64,000 nucleotides of DNA from contig NZ_CP040841.1 in NCBI RefSeq assembly GCF_006874765.1, positions 61,001 through 125,000 on the forward strand, read 5' to 3'. Under the pieces are notes generated by a model. It saw only the letters and a list, made by a program, of their open reading frames with translations. It was not told where the DNA came from and searched no databases. The position numbers were made by a program, and so were the translations under genes. The first letter of the stretch is position 1. Every line of letters starts with the position of its first letter. This DNA comes from Leptospira weilii. Its GTDB lineage: Bacteria; Spirochaetota; Leptospiria; Leptospirales; Leptospiraceae. Below are positions 1 through 15,420 of the stretch, piece by piece.

Positions 1-404
1 GTTCCGTTTAAATCACTAACAGCCGATTTTAGATCATAGATACCAGTTAATATTGTATCGGTCGATTCTCCCATCCCCGACGACATTGAATATGCTGCTT
101 TCGTTATATTATCAACTTCTTTCGAAGCGAGTCCGAGAGACTTGAGGTTCCCCTCCAGTTTGGATGTTTCCATTCGGGCATTGACAAAACTCATTGTGAG
201 AGATCCGACGGCCAATCCGGCTCCGAGAAGCGCGCCGCCAACTTTCATGTTGCCAATAGCGCCCTCCATTTTCACGACATCCGAGTGTGTTTCTCCCAAT
301 TTTTTACGCATGGCGTCCCACTTGTCGTTAATTTCGTCGAGTTTGTTTGACGCTAAGTCGCGTAGAGTAATCACTACTCCGAGTTCAAAAATTGAGCTGT
401 CCAT
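1..404 (-). CDS. Tail tape measure protein, N-terminal part (cut by window edge)
   Basis: The minus frame opens with ATG at 404 behind a clear AGGAGAGG ribosome site and runs off the left edge, giving about 134 residues. The start reads MDSSIFELGVVITLRDLASN, and further in come a glycine-rich hydrophobic stretch and an ITKAAYSMSSGMG / GIYDLKSAVSDLNG region typical of the N-terminus of TP901-type tape measure proteins. Such proteins set tail length and lie inside the tail tube. It follows directly after the frameshifted chaperone gene, which is the conserved place for it. The rest of the gene is outside the window. Confidence 0.8.
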   Translation of the reverse strand, partial: MDSSIFELGVVITLRDLASNKLDEINDKWDAMRKKLGETHSDVVKMEGAIGNMKVGGALLGAGLAVGSLTMSFVNARMETSKLEGNLKSLGLASKEVDNITKAAYSMSSGMGESTDTILTGIYDLKSAVSDLNG

Positions 405-420
405 GATTCCTCTCCTGTTC

Positions 421-636
421 TTATTCCCCGTTAAACGCTCTGACGATTGCGCGGGCCATCGTATTGATTTCAATTTCCCGAATGTATTCCAATTCTGCGG
501 CAAGTCGAATTTCGAATTGATCCCTTTCATCCCCGTCTTCTGGATATTCAAATTTCCGTCCAGGAAAATAGTGCATGGATAGAACTTCCAACGCACCAAT
601 TCCTTGTCGAAGTTCGTGAAGACGATTGTTTATAGC
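421..636 (-). CDS. Frameshift extension (T part) of the tail assembly chaperone
   Basis: This minus frame begins at the slip site (GCT codon at 636-634) and ends with TAA at 423-421, adding 71 residues in the -1 frame after residue 135 of the upstream protein, for a product of about 206 residues. It starts AINNRLHELRQGIGALEVLS and ends ARAIVRAFNGE. It has no start codon of its own near its beginning and lies between the chaperone gene and the tape measure gene, just as the T part of the lambda G/GT pair does. Inference: it is made only as a -1 frameshift product that helps load the tape measure protein. Confidence 0.72.
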   Translation of the reverse strand, partial: AINNRLHELRQGIGALEVLSMHYFPGRKFEYPEDGDERDQFEIRLAAELEYIREIEINTMARAIVRAFNGE

Positions 637-1040
637 TTTTTTGCGGTAACCTCTTTGATGGTAGCAGTCAACTCAAGAAGCTTATTACTGAGCGGGAGAA
701 ATATCCCTGGAGAATCCTGCGCCCATTCGTTCAAAACTTCGATAGGAGGATACAAACAACACTGACCAACAAGCCGGTGAGCGACGTCGATTTGCTTTTC
801 TTTTCTGGACTTTTCTAGTGTTTCTTCTACTTGAGTTTTGTTGGGAACTCGACAGATGATCTTTCTGTCTTCACCGACATCCAGCAAATGCAGCCCCCCT
901 TTGCCAACGAAATGAAGTTTCATTTCCTCGATTTCGTTTTTGTGTTTAGAAAGAAAATCGTCATCGATAATTTTATAGGGGTTAGGAAGTTTCCCAACCG
1001 CTTCTTTGAGTGCCGGAATCGAGTCTACTAATTGATTCAT
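630..1040 (-). CDS. Tail assembly chaperone (G-like, 136 aa)
   Basis: A small mostly hydrophilic protein (MNQLVDSIPALKEAVGKLPN...) encoded between the tube gene and the tape measure gene. Its stop codon TAA (632-630) comes two codons after an A AAA AAG heptamer, and an overlapping frame continues past it. Position, size and the frameshift signal, rather than sequence similarity, identify it as the G component of a G/GT tail chaperone. The protein would bind the tape measure and tube subunits during tail assembly in the cytoplasm. It belongs to the leftward late operon. Confidence 0.7.
   Translation of the reverse strand: MNQLVDSIPALKEAVGKLPNPYKIIDDDFLSKHKNEIEEMKLHFVGKGGLHLLDVGEDRKIICRVPNKTQVEETLEKSRKEKQIDVAHRLVGQCCLYPPIEVLNEWAQDSPGIFLPLSNKLLELTATIKEVTAKKL
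636..642 (-). other. Programmed -1 ribosomal frameshift site (A AAA AAG)
   Basis: On the minus strand the last codons of the chaperone gene read GCA AAA AAG CTA TAA. The heptamer A AAA AAG sits in the correct phase, and a one-base backward slip leads straight into GCT ATA AAC, the frame of the 71-residue extension. A AAA AAG is the well known slip sequence of dnaX and many bacterial frameshift genes. The phase agreement on both sides was checked base by base. Confidence 0.8.
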
Positions 1041-1093
1041 ATTGTTTTCCTTATATTCTAAATTTAGAAACTCTTAAGTAGTTTTTTCTGTCT

Positions 1094-1528
1094 TTACGCA
1101 AACGTGATGACCGGAATCGAGAGAAGCGCCAGTTCCAACGGAACCGCGATCGCTCCCGAGTTTCCGGATTTGATATCCGCGTTGTATTTTGTGATTTTGA
1201 CCGCCGGAGCGATGTATTTGAAATCGGGTCGTCCTTCCGCTGTCAAAATCGCGGTGAGCGGCGCAGGCGGAAGTTTTTCAATCAGTCCGCCGTACGGTGC
1301 CGCGAGTAAAACCAAACGATCCAATTCCTCGAAATAGATTTCTGCGGACAGAGTTCGTTTGTAGTTCTTTGTGGTATATCCCACGACCTCGCCGGACTTT
1401 CCGTAGGTGAGTTCGATCTCGACGGCATGCTCGAATTTGAACGACGAAAAGTTCACCATGTCATAACCGAACAATTTAAACTCAAGGCCTGTGAAGCTAT
1501 AGTTTTCCTTTACTACTTCTAATGCCAT
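1094..1528 (-). CDS. Tail tube protein
   Basis: The 144-residue product (MALEVVKENYSFTGLEFKLF...) has the size and beta-rich pattern of myophage tail tube proteins. The gene directly follows the sheath gene with an 11-base gap and precedes the tail chaperone, the standard order sheath, tube, chaperone, tape measure. The tube is the channel through which DNA passes. No family motif is strong enough on its own, so the call rests mainly on position and length. A ribosome site AGGAGATTAG precedes the ATG. Confidence 0.72.
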   Translation of the reverse strand: MALEVVKENYSFTGLEFKLFGYDMVNFSSFKFEHAVEIELTYGKSGEVVGYTTKNYKRTLSAEIYFEELDRLVLLAAPYGGLIEKLPPAPLTAILTAEGRPDFKYIAPAVKITKYNADIKSGNSGAIAVPLELALLSIPVITFA

Positions 1529-1539
1529 TTTCTAATCTC

Positions 1540-3027
<1,488 letters not shown>

Positions 3028-3086
3028 TCGTTCGCTCCTGTTTTCGGAGCGAGTAAGTAGATTTTATCGCGCGTTATCCGCGCTCT

Positions 3087-3370
3087 TTATTTTTTTTCGT
3101 CGGCGGAGACAACTTCTTTTGGTGTCCGCGCTTTGACAAGTCCTTCATCGGAAAGTTTGAGTCCTTTCGCTTGACTGAAACTTTGTCTCGGATCTGCATC
3201 ACTTACTTTTTCGAGCGAAGACCCATCCGGTTTTACTCCCGCGAATTCTTGAAAAGTCGCAGTCAGATAATCTTCCTCTATATCACTTTCCGGATCAAGT
3301 CGTAAATGTTCTTTGAATCCTACCGCAAGTGCCGGCCTGATTTTGTGTTTTTGAATAAACTCGTCTGCTT

Positions 3371-3374
<4 letters not shown>
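3087..3374 (-). CDS. Small phage protein of unknown function (tail region)
   Basis: The 95-residue acidic protein (MKADEFIQKHKIRPALAVGF...) is encoded between the completion-type gene 3371-3991, whose end it overlaps by 4 bases, and the sheath gene. The first half looks helical and the second half is polar and probably disordered. I do not recognise a family. Its place just before the sheath matches small accessory proteins found there in Mu-like phages, but no function can be assigned from sequence. Confidence 0.6.
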
Positions 3375-3987
<613 letters not shown>

Positions 3988-3991
<4 letters not shown>

Positions 3992-4443
3992 TGTTTCATA
4001 AACTCCCGCATTCCGTTTTTGTAATTTTCTTTGAACTGTTCGTAACCTTCGTCAATGGACGGTCCAAGAACCGGACGCGCTGGAATTCCACCAGCTTCAT
4101 ATCCGAACTCGTGGGCTCTCGCATATTTAGCGTTCGTTCCGACGACAGCCTCATATTTTCCGAGAGTCGCAACTTCGAAACTTTTCCATAAATCTTCCGA
4201 TTTACTCTTGTCTCCCTCGATCAAAAACCTTGGATCGAACCCCTTTTTGGCCTTTCTGGCAATCGTCTCCGGATGCAACGCTTCATATTGAGAAACGTAT
4301 TTTTGATCTCGAAAACCCTTCGTAATGAGTGCCTGTAAAAGATATGCGTTTTTAATATTCGCGCTTCCGATACAAGATTGAAGTTTGTCGGTTGCGTTTC
4401 GAAACAAGTTCTTCAAGTTATCTTTATACGAAATTCCGCTCAT
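3988..4443 (-). CDS. Virion morphogenesis protein (HK97 gp10 / Mu gpG-like)
   Basis: The 151-residue protein has the hallmark C-terminal motif YARAHEFGYEAGGIPARPVL followed by GPS, matching the H-x-FG ... PARPxLG signature of the phage virion morphogenesis / HK97 gp10 superfamily. These proteins act at the head-tail junction, completing tails or heads. The gene overlaps both neighbours by 4 bases. The sequence NAKYARAHE also fits the family. Length is normal for the family (about 130 to 160 residues). Confidence 0.8.
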
Positions 4444-4882
4444 CTTAAAAAAACCTGATTTCCTTTTTCCGGCAGATTCAAACCGATCACAATCACAGAA
4501 AAGTTTCCACTGTGTTTCCCCGGTAAAAACTTTTCAATCCTCCACGCGAATTTCGCATGTTCGTCGGTGATAGCAATCTCCAAAGGAATCGTCCCGCGAA
4601 AGATCCGACAATTTTGATCCAGTTGATTCGATACGGATTCGATTTCATCGAAAAGAATTTCCGCAATCGCATCGTAACCTTGTCTTTCTCCTCCCGTTCC
4701 TTTGGTTTCCGTTTGAGTATTGAAATCAAAATATCCTCGAACACGTTTCAATCGAGTCCAGTTTGTTTTTCGAAACGAGTTTAACTCGTTGTCACCGACC
4801 GCAGTTTCCAGAGTCGATTTTAAGATCGTGAAATCTGCATTTGTGTGTTTTAGATATGAACGCCTTAGCATTCCTTCTACAC

Positions 4883-4886
<4 letters not shown>
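4440..4886 (-). CDS. Head-tail junction protein, putative
   Basis: The 148-residue product (MSVEGMLRRSYLKHTNADFT...) is encoded between the connector-like gene and the gp10-like gene with 4-base overlaps on both sides. It contains a central acidic helix region (DAIAEILFDEIESVSNQLDQ) and ends in short beta-like segments. I do not recognise a named family. Position between an adaptor-type and a gp10-type gene suggests a head closure or neck protein, an inference from gene order only. Confidence 0.5.
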
Positions 4887-5302
<416 letters not shown>

Positions 5303-5316
5303 TGTTTTACTTCTCC

Positions 5317-6441
5317 TTACGAACCGGATGGAATTGTTTGAAGAGTCTTTTGGTGACAAGCGGCTTGAAACAATTTCGTGAATCCAAAATTCAAACTGAT
5401 TACAGTTTGTTCCAGTTGCTTGTCGATAATCTTGTCTGTTTCGATAAGCGAAGATTTCGCTTCTTCGAAATACGATAGACAGGAAGTTTTATCGAAAGCA
5501 ATCATCGTCTTATCTGGAACGAATTCGGACGTTTTCCAAGCTCGGCCAAAAAATCCTTGAATCTCTCCGGAGGTGATAAATTTTTCCGCAATATTCAAAG
5601 ATTGGAACTGCTTGAAATTGATTTCATCCGTAAGCACGTCCAAAAGGAACTCGTTGTTCAAAACTACAGTTGTAGCAGTTTGACCTTTCTTAAATTGCCC
5701 ATAGATCAGTCGAATGATATCGGCATACTTCCATTCGTTTGCTTTCGTGTAAGAAATCGGAGCGGCAGACCCTGGGGTTCCATCACCGTCCATAAGAACC
5801 CTTAAACCCTCTTGTGCCATTTGCTGACCCAAGCGATATCCGATTCTTTGAAGATAAATTTTCAGAATATCGATATTCACTCTTCGCGCGGCCTCGTAGG
5901 AGATGATCATCTTCCGACCGACTTTTTTCATTGAGACAGATCCGGTTTTTAAAGCGATTTTCGCTCCTGGAAAGTTACCTCCCTCACCAACGGTAGCTAC
6001 ATCGACATCTTCTTTCTCGAAATCGATACCGATCTTCTCGATTGCAGTCGAAGAGATTTTTTGGGAAGTAGCTTTTAGGTCTTCAACGGAAAGTTCCATC
6101 TGACCTAACCCCATTCCTAAATAGATCTGATCACTGATGAACGCTGGAAAAAGAATTTTGGTGTTGTTGGTTTTGAAGAAATCTTCGATCAGGGTCGCGC
6201 TATTGAATACATCGACTCCATTAATCAGCAACTGGCGTTCGACCGGATTCATTAAACCTACATCGGATTTTTGATCGAACGGATCGAATCCTGCTTTTTC
6301 CTCCATCTGCTCGATAATTTTGGATAGAGGAACCGCACATTTGTTCGTGTCGAGTTGTTGATACATTCCTTTTTCGAGAGACAGTTCTTTGATCTCGCTT
6401 TTTTTAAAGCGAAGTTTTCGTTTCTTTTTGGTAAGTGACAT
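5317..6441 (-). CDS. Major capsid protein
   Basis: The 374-residue product lies directly after the protease/scaffold and cement genes, the usual position of the capsid gene. The segment from about residue 140 (KEDVDVATVGEGGNFPGAKI) through GSVSMKKVGRKMIISYEAAR fits the E-loop/A-domain start of HK97-fold capsid proteins, and AQEGLRVLMDGDGTPG with the later VVLNNEFLLDVLTDE fits the spine helix and P-domain. Size is close to Mu-like capsids. A lysine-rich N-terminus (MSLTKKKRKLRFKKSE) is unusual but fits a region facing scaffold or DNA. Confidence 0.8.
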   Translation of the reverse strand: MSLTKKKRKLRFKKSEIKELSLEKGMYQQLDTNKCAVPLSKIIEQMEEKAGFDPFDQKSDVGLMNPVERQLLINGVDVFNSATLIEDFFKTNNTKILFPAFISDQIYLGMGLGQMELSVEDLKATSQKISSTAIEKIGIDFEKEDVDVATVGEGGNFPGAKIALKTGSVSMKKVGRKMIISYEAARRVNIDILKIYLQRIGYRLGQQMAQEGLRVLMDGDGTPGSAAPISYTKANEWKYADIIRLIYGQFKKGQTATTVVLNNEFLLDVLTDEINFKQFQSLNIAEKFITSGEIQGFFGRAWKTSEFVPDKTMIAFDKTSCLSYFEEAKSSLIETDKIIDKQLEQTVISLNFGFTKLFQAACHQKTLQTIPSGS

Positions 6442-6450
6442 GATTCCTCC

Positions 6451-6812
6451 TTATAACCGAATGAACGATACGCGCTTGCCTGCAGTATCGATCGAAAGAA
6501 CGAGAAAGACATCCCCTCCAACATCTTTCTTGATTGCACCGTTTCCATCTGAGGCCAAAGTGTCACGACCGTAAGAAGGAACGTTCCCTGAATAGGAACT
6601 TTCGAAACTTCCTTCGATTTGAACGGTGACAGACTTCTTGTCTATGCTACTGACGAAACCATCGAATTTCGATCCGTTCGGCGCTAATGAAACTGTCATT
6701 TCGCCGGATACGATAACTGGCTGACCGATCGAATTATCTGTAAGGTTATTCGTGTTATCGAACGTTATCAGTTCCGGTTCTCTTAATCCTGTTGCTTTTG
6801 TTGAAAATGGGT

Positions 6813-6816
<4 letters not shown>
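6451..6816 (-). CDS. Capsid cement/decoration protein (DUF2190-like)
   Basis: The 121-residue, beta-rich protein contains DNSIGQPVIVSGEMTVSLAP, SSIDKKSVTVQIEG and the C-terminal DVFLVLSIDTAGKRVSFIRL, the pattern of small DUF2190-type cement proteins that bind the outside of the capsid. It lies between the protease/scaffold gene (4-base overlap) and the major capsid gene, where Mu-like phages often encode such a protein. Cement proteins stabilise the expanded capsid. The family call is by pattern and place. Confidence 0.6.
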
Positions 6817-8051
<1,235 letters not shown>

Positions 8052-8099
8052 TGCTTCCACTCAAAGGAAGCGTTTAAGTAGTGTGCGGATTCCCGCTTT

Positions 8100-9529
<1,430 letters not shown>

Positions 9530-9699
9530 CTCGCGGACAATGTAGTCTGTGATTACCTTTACCGCGTCATCCGAATCGAGTTCGAATTTGATTCCACTCA
9601 GAACTTCTTTAACTTTTTCTTCGTAGGAATGGAAAATTTTCTTTAAGCCACGATTGATGACCTCCTCTAACTGTTTCTCTTCCTCCTCATTCCACGTTC

Positions 9700-11243
<1,544 letters not shown>

Positions 11244-11247
<4 letters not shown>

Positions 11248-12860
11248 GGCGCCCCCAACTCGAAAGCCAGACGCAACGAATTTAAGGCCATGCCAAAGTG
11301 GTTCGCGACTTTTTTCTTGAAGGAGTATTTCGGTTTTCCGTTGTCATCTTCTCCGCGTTCTTTAATTAGCATTTTCAAATGTAAATCCAGCTCCTCAGCA
11401 AGTTCCAAGTCATAACCGGAAAGACGTGATTTATCCGGAAAGAGAAAGAGTCCGTTCTTAATCGCATCCACTGTGTCTTGAAGCGACTCATCGCGATTGA
11501 CATTCACGACTTGAATGCCTTCCGATTCATCTTCCGAAACCAAAGACTCGTCCTGAGTTGAAAAGCGTTTTGAAAAATACTGAATCCGAATGTAATCGCT
11601 GTATCGTCGTGCAGTTCTCACAGACCAGTTTTTGTTCGGCATCGCATCGAGGATTCCGGAATACACTTTAAACTTCTCGATCGCACGATTGATTTCCGAT
11701 TCATTGAGAACTGAAAATTTGGCCGGATATATTTTGATTCGGTTATCCGACGTGTGTTCCCCGAAAAGCATGTGGACCGTATCCCCTTGATCGGCTCCCA
11801 TATATGTAAAAGAATCCACTCCCTCGGGAATTCCGTGGTCGCCTCTCATCGAATCCAGTAAACTTTGAGTTACTGGTTTTTCGTCATCCGTTGAATACGG
11901 CCAGCCGACTACGGATATGAAAAAGTTCTTCTTTTTGATTGAAGTAGTCGCTTCTTTCCATCTGTTATAATGTTGTTGGGGAGTTTTGATCGTATTGAAA
12001 AATTGAGCGACTTGAACACCGGTATTTTGATGTTTCGGAAATGCGGGAACATACGTTCCTTTTTGCGGATTCAAAGCGGCACCACATTTGCAAGCAAAAA
12101 CAACTTTAGAAATCTTCCCGATCTTTACGCCAAAAATTGATCCAGGCTCGTCAATGAAACGTTGAACGAGATTATTCCATTCGTTACATGTCTCGCATTT
12201 GATTAGCCACCAACATTGATTCGAGTTTTTCCACTCTGCGTGAATTCCAAAATCTTCAAAGGAAGGCTGAGAAATCACACGACTTAAAGCCAGTTTCGAA
12301 TGATCTAAACGGTCGTTTGCAAATTCAGCATGTTCCTGATTTTGTTCGTCGAATTCATCGAGATAGTTTATATCCGAGTCGAACGTTTTTACCTGCTTTA
12401 ATGTTTCCGTCGCGCGAAACGCGAGCGTGGATTCCAGATATTTCAACAGCTGGACGTTCTTGATTGAGTCCGTTTGATCGACATTTTTTTTGATATGAGG
12501 CGAGATATTGATCATATCGTTCACTCTATCTTGAACGAAGATTTTCATATTACCCGCGTCAGGAAAAAACCACGCCAATTTTAAAGACCCTTTTTCAGCC
12601 CTCCAAAATGATTCTGCGATGAGTAACGTAGAAAGAGCGACTTGCCCGCCCTTCAAGGCCAAAAATCGTTTCGTGTTTTCGAGTTTCTTGGCGATTTCTT
12701 TTAGATACGCATGGCCTTCAAAAGAATAACGAGAAACTCCGTCCGAACTTCGAACATATACCTTTGCCAGGAGATATTCTATAAAAGAAGTATTGGAGAA
12801 TGATCTTTCTCCCTTATCAATTAACTGTTGAATGAATTCCTGTTGTTTCGCCGAACTCAT
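11244..12860 (-). CDS. Terminase large subunit
   Basis: The 538-residue product has an adenine-binding/Walker A-type segment at residues 66 to 78 ([13 protein letters not shown]), a Walker B with catalytic Glu at about 165 to 171 (YLDEFDE), two CxxC-type pairs near residues 220 to 260 (CETC and CKCG) as in lambda gpA-like terminases, and a nuclease-type acidic start at [12 protein letters not shown]. The enzyme packages DNA with ATP and cuts it. It overlaps the small subunit and the portal gene by 4 bases each. Walker A has GGQVALS in place of the textbook GxxxxGKS, which is common in this family. Confidence 0.88.
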
Positions 12861-13450
12861 GAACGTTTTTCCGTCAATGCCTTCGGTTCTTCTATGATTG
12901 TTCCCTGAACTTCTTTGGCGTTAGTCCATTCCGAATGCCATGCTAATAGATTCTTTTGATGAATTCCCCATTCTTCACTAATCGATTTCTTCGTCTTCGG
13001 ACCTTTCATAAAAAGATCGAGCAACGTATCCGCCGCACGTATTAAATCAATAGAGCCGGAATCCGCGTTTTCCAGCTGAATTTGATTACTCGCAAACTTA
13101 CTCCAAAGATATCCGAGTTGTACCGGATCTTTCGCTATTCCGATCATAGAACCGGCTTCCGATAAAAACGCATTCCGAACGGCTTGCATCATCATCGCGT
13201 TATCTGTTTTTATTTTGGAACGCATATCGGACGTCTGTTCCTGAATTTTCAAACGCGTTACACGATTTACCTCATCGCGAGAATCAAACCAATTTTTTCC
13301 GGATTGGTCTTTTGCTTCTGCCCAACTGCGTATCGTGTTCGCCGAAATTTTCGGGAACTCCGGTTTTAGAACCGCTTCAATTTGTTCCGCGTTTTTTCCG
13401 ACGAGGAACAGGGTATAGGCGCGGTGTTTTACGTTTTCAGAATACGCCAT
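12857..13450 (-). CDS. Terminase small subunit, putative
   Basis: The 197-residue protein starts with a helix-turn-helix-like region ([19 protein letters not shown], then [20 protein letters not shown]) followed by helices, the layout of phage small terminase subunits that recognise DNA and recruit the large subunit. It lies directly before the large subunit gene and overlaps it by 4 bases, as gp27 does in Mu. The C-terminus (KALTEKRS) may contact the large subunit. The call depends on the HTH and on position. Confidence 0.7.
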   Translation of the reverse strand: MAYSENVKHRAYTLFLVGKNAEQIEAVLKPEFPKISANTIRSWAEAKDQSGKNWFDSRDEVNRVTRLKIQEQTSDMRSKIKTDNAMMMQAVRNAFLSEAGSMIGIAKDPVQLGYLWSKFASNQIQLENADSGSIDLIRAADTLLDLFMKGPKTKKSISEEWGIHQKNLLAWHSEWTNAKEVQGTIIEEPKALTEKRS

Positions 13451-13451
13451 C

Positions 13452-14027
13452 CTATTCCTTCACGTCCTCCAGGTATAGAATCGTAGGAACACCAAAATCA
13501 AACAGTAGATTCAATTCATAATCTACTTCGTGTCCGTTCGGATCCAGATAGGCGGGGCCTCGTCCATACGGATCGGAGGCACGAAGATATTTTGTTCCAT
13601 CGCTCATTTCAATGATTCCGATTCCACGAATGATGTGGCCTTTCCTCGTAAGCCTGGTTCCGAGGCCGCAGGGATAAAATCCGGTTTCAAAATACTTACA
13701 AAGCTCTTCTTTGTTTCCCTGTTTTTTGACGATTTGTAACGGAATCTGATTATTCTGCATCAACAGATTGAAATATTCTGCATGGTGTTCCGAATCATAA
13801 ATATTCTTTCCGTGTTGAATCACCCAATCTTCTAAGAGCACGTAGTAGTTAAAGGTGGTCAGTCGGATGAACCCCGGAATGTTTTTAAGCATCCCTACAT
13901 ACACGATGAAGTCTTGGAAAACATTTCCCATACACTGTTGGTAATCGCGTAGTTTGAGTCTCGGTGTAATTTGATCTCCACGCTGTGGATTCCAAGGAGC
14001 GATTGGATGAGAGAGATGTGAGATCAT
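13452..14027 (-). CDS. C39-like cysteine peptidase, probable endolysin
   Basis: The 191-residue protein shows the pattern of the Peptidase_C39_2 family: a candidate nucleophile Cys32 in [13 protein letters not shown], a His131 in [11 protein letters not shown], and Asp152 in RASDPYGRG. These positions match the Cys, His and Asp of papain-like C39 enzymes. It sits in the lysis block beside a spanin-like lipoprotein and holin-like proteins, so a role in cutting the peptide part of peptidoglycan is inferred. No signal peptide is seen, so it would need a holin. It overlaps the spanin-like gene by 4 bases. Confidence 0.62.
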   Translation of the reverse strand: MISHLSHPIAPWNPQRGDQITPRLKLRDYQQCMGNVFQDFIVYVGMLKNIPGFIRLTTFNYYVLLEDWVIQHGKNIYDSEHHAEYFNLLMQNNQIPLQIVKKQGNKEELCKYFETGFYPCGLGTRLTRKGHIIRGIGIIEMSDGTKYLRASDPYGRGPAYLDPNGHEVDYELNLLFDFGVPTILYLEDVKE

Positions 14028-14353
14028 GGAGCCCCCAGTAGATTACGAAACTTATAGATCAATACGCCAACAAGCCCAAGGACCGCAAAAATTCCGACGG
14101 CTATCGCCGAATTCCTAAGTCCCTTCCACTTGTTCGCTAACTCTTGGAGTTTCAAATTCTCCTCTCGAAGTTCTTTTAACTCTTCATTTTGTTCGCCACA
14201 AACATCCAGAGCCTTTTGAATATTCCGTTTTTCTTTCGAAGGCGGGAGAGTTTCTACGTCTGCTTTTGCTGATTCATAGATCGCCTCATTCCCCGTTTTT
14301 TGTAAGGCGGTGCAGGCGCAAATAAACAGTAGAACCAAACAGATCGATTTCAT
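14024..14353 (-). CDS. Putative unimolecular spanin (lipoprotein with C-terminal membrane segment)
   Basis: The 109-residue protein begins [14 protein letters not shown], a short hydrophobic signal with a lipobox whose lipidated Cys would be residue 14. A long charged helix follows (about 40 to 80, rich in Glu, Lys and Leu, coiled-coil-like), and the end is a membrane segment ([19 protein letters not shown]). A lipid anchor at one end and a membrane helix at the other is the plan of u-spanins such as T1 gp11, which join outer and inner membranes and fuse them at lysis. Gene context (peptidase, holin-like genes, 4-base overlaps) supports this. It could instead be a simple membrane lipoprotein. 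Confidence 0.62.
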   Translation of the reverse strand: MKSICLVLLFICACTALQKTGNEAIYESAKADVETLPPSKEKRNIQKALDVCGEQNEELKELREENLKLQELANKWKGLRNSAIAVGIFAVLGLVGVLIYKFRNLLGAP

Positions 14354-14673
14354 AGCCGACTACTTCCAATTTCAGACTGTGTTTTCTCGCTGGTTTTTCC
14401 GCCGATATTCTCGATTAAGTCGGTGAAGGATTTTGTTTTCGAATTCAAATTCTCGTTGATTCGCTTTCCTAAATAGAGGCTTCCAGCCGCGGAATAAAAT
14501 ACGATTAACCATTGGATCAGATCCATATGAAGGGGCCTTAACGAATCCGGGGATACGATTGAAAGAATCGAAAGGGCAATCAAATATGAGATCGTTAATA
14601 TAAAAACGATCCACGTTCTGAACGTAGTATCCGAAGGCTTTCCGGTTTTGTCGTCGTGAGATAATAACTTCAT
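14350..14673 (-). CDS. Holin-like membrane protein (two membrane segments)
   Basis: The 107-residue product has two hydrophobic helices (about residues 19 to 40, TWIVFILTISYLIALSILSI, and 52 to 67, IQWLIVFYSAAGSLYLG), a charged N-terminus and a polar C-terminal tail. Small size, two membrane segments and position in the lysis block suggest a holin, which would form pores that release or activate the peptidase. It overlaps its neighbours by 4 bases. No family signature was recognised. Confidence 0.55.
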   Translation of the reverse strand: MKLLSHDDKTGKPSDTTFRTWIVFILTISYLIALSILSIVSPDSLRPLHMDLIQWLIVFYSAAGSLYLGKRINENLNSKTKSFTDLIENIGGKTSEKTQSEIGSSRL

Positions 14674-14903
14674 TCCGAACCTCTCCTACGCGGTGACGAG
14701 AGTCGGATCAAATCCTTAACATCAGATTTTATTTCCGAAAGGTCCTTGGCGATCGCGGTCATTTCCGTTTCGATCTTAACGATTCGGATTTCGTGATCCT
14801 TATACATTGTATTGTATTGAACAACTGCGGATATGACGAACCCCAGGAGAACCAAAAGGTCTTTAATCCCGAGCTTGATTTGATTTGTTTTTAAGTTCTC
14901 CAT
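14670..14903 (-). CDS. Small membrane protein with coiled coil, first late gene
   Basis: From the ATG at 14903 (GAGGGAGAGA directly upstream) the product has 77 residues. It has one membrane helix (LLVLLGFVISAVVQYN) and then a heptad-like helix (RIVKIETEMTAIAKDLSEIK). This resembles XhlA-type lysis accessory proteins. A TTG at 14915 in the same frame would lie within the T tract of the upstream terminator, so the ATG is preferred. It is the first gene of the leftward late operon and overlaps the next by 4 bases. Confidence 0.55.
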   Translation of the reverse strand: MENLKTNQIKLGIKDLLVLLGFVISAVVQYNTMYKDHEIRIVKIETEMTAIAKDLSEIKSDVKDLIRLSSPRRRGSE

Positions 14904-14913
14904 TCTCTCCCTC

Positions 14914-14938
14914 AAAAAAAATCCCGCACTGTGGCGGG
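14914..14938 (-). terminator. Intrinsic terminator or attenuator in front of the late operon
   Basis: Read on the minus strand, CCCGC (14938-14934) and GCGGG (14927-14923) form a GC stem with a 6-base loop, followed by ATTTTTTTT (14922-14914). This is a textbook factor-independent terminator. Its T tract ends only 10 bases before the ATG of the first late gene, so late transcripts must either start within it or read through it. Confidence 0.75.
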
Positions 14939-14998
14939 CTAAGTTCTACTTAATCGCTTCCGATTGTGAGAGAAGAATAACACGAAGCTCCGCTGGAC

Positions 14999-15021
14999 GG
15001 AAGATCCTTAGAGGATCTTCC
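14999..15021. repeat. Perfect 10-bp inverted repeat upstream of the late operon
   Basis: GGAAGATCCT (14999-15008) is followed by TAG and its exact complement AGGATCTTCC (15012-15021). It lies between the excisionase-like gene and the late-operon terminator. It could be an activator or repressor binding site for late transcription, or an RNA hairpin; no T tract follows on either strand. Confidence 0.6.
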
Positions 15022-15074
15022 AAAACATCTTGGCCTCTAATTTTTAAGAGAGTTCGTTTTTGAGAAGGGAATGG

Positions 15075-15377
15075 TTAGTAAATTTGTTTTGTAGTTTTGA
15101 GAGTTTGAGAAATGCGATCGAGATCCGAGATTAGAAATCTTCTGGTTCGAGGTCCCCATTCTATATACGGTATCTCGTGATCAATCACATGTCGGTTAAA
15201 GGACCTAATCGAAAGATTCAAATAGGCCGCCGCTTCTTTTGAAGTCAGCGACTTCCGTTTGTCCTTTGGTATGAGTATTTCTTGGGTTTCAACGAGATGA
15301 ATCCCATTGGCGGATAACGACGGTTGAGTTAATTTGAGTAAAGATCCGTTGCGAGTATGGCCCTTAATTGTAGACAT
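15075..15377 (-). CDS. Excisionase-like DNA-binding protein (HTH_17/MerR-type)
   Basis: From the ATG at 15377 the product has 100 residues (a GTG at 15398 is an alternative). Residues of the C-terminal half read LTSKEAAAYLNLSIRSFNRH followed by IPYIEWGPRTRRFLISDLDR, the typical winged-helix pattern of HTH_17 excisionase-like proteins. The N-terminal 45 residues are unrelated. It lies just upstream of the late operon and reads in the same direction, so a role as late regulator or in control of the switch is possible but only inferred. Confidence 0.7.
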   Translation of the reverse strand: MSTIKGHTRNGSLLKLTQPSLSANGIHLVETQEILIPKDKRKSLTSKEAAAYLNLSIRSFNRHVIDHEIPYIEWGPRTRRFLISDLDRISQTLKTTKQIY

Positions 15378-15420
15378 GCCATCCGGTTTGAATGGCACAT
15401 TAGAGTTTTGTCAAGTCTTT

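Noticed and set aside
142..582. Plus-strand frame of 146 codons at the left edge
   Set aside because: It lies opposite the tape measure start and the frameshift extension, both supported by ribosome site and gene order; it has no family pattern.
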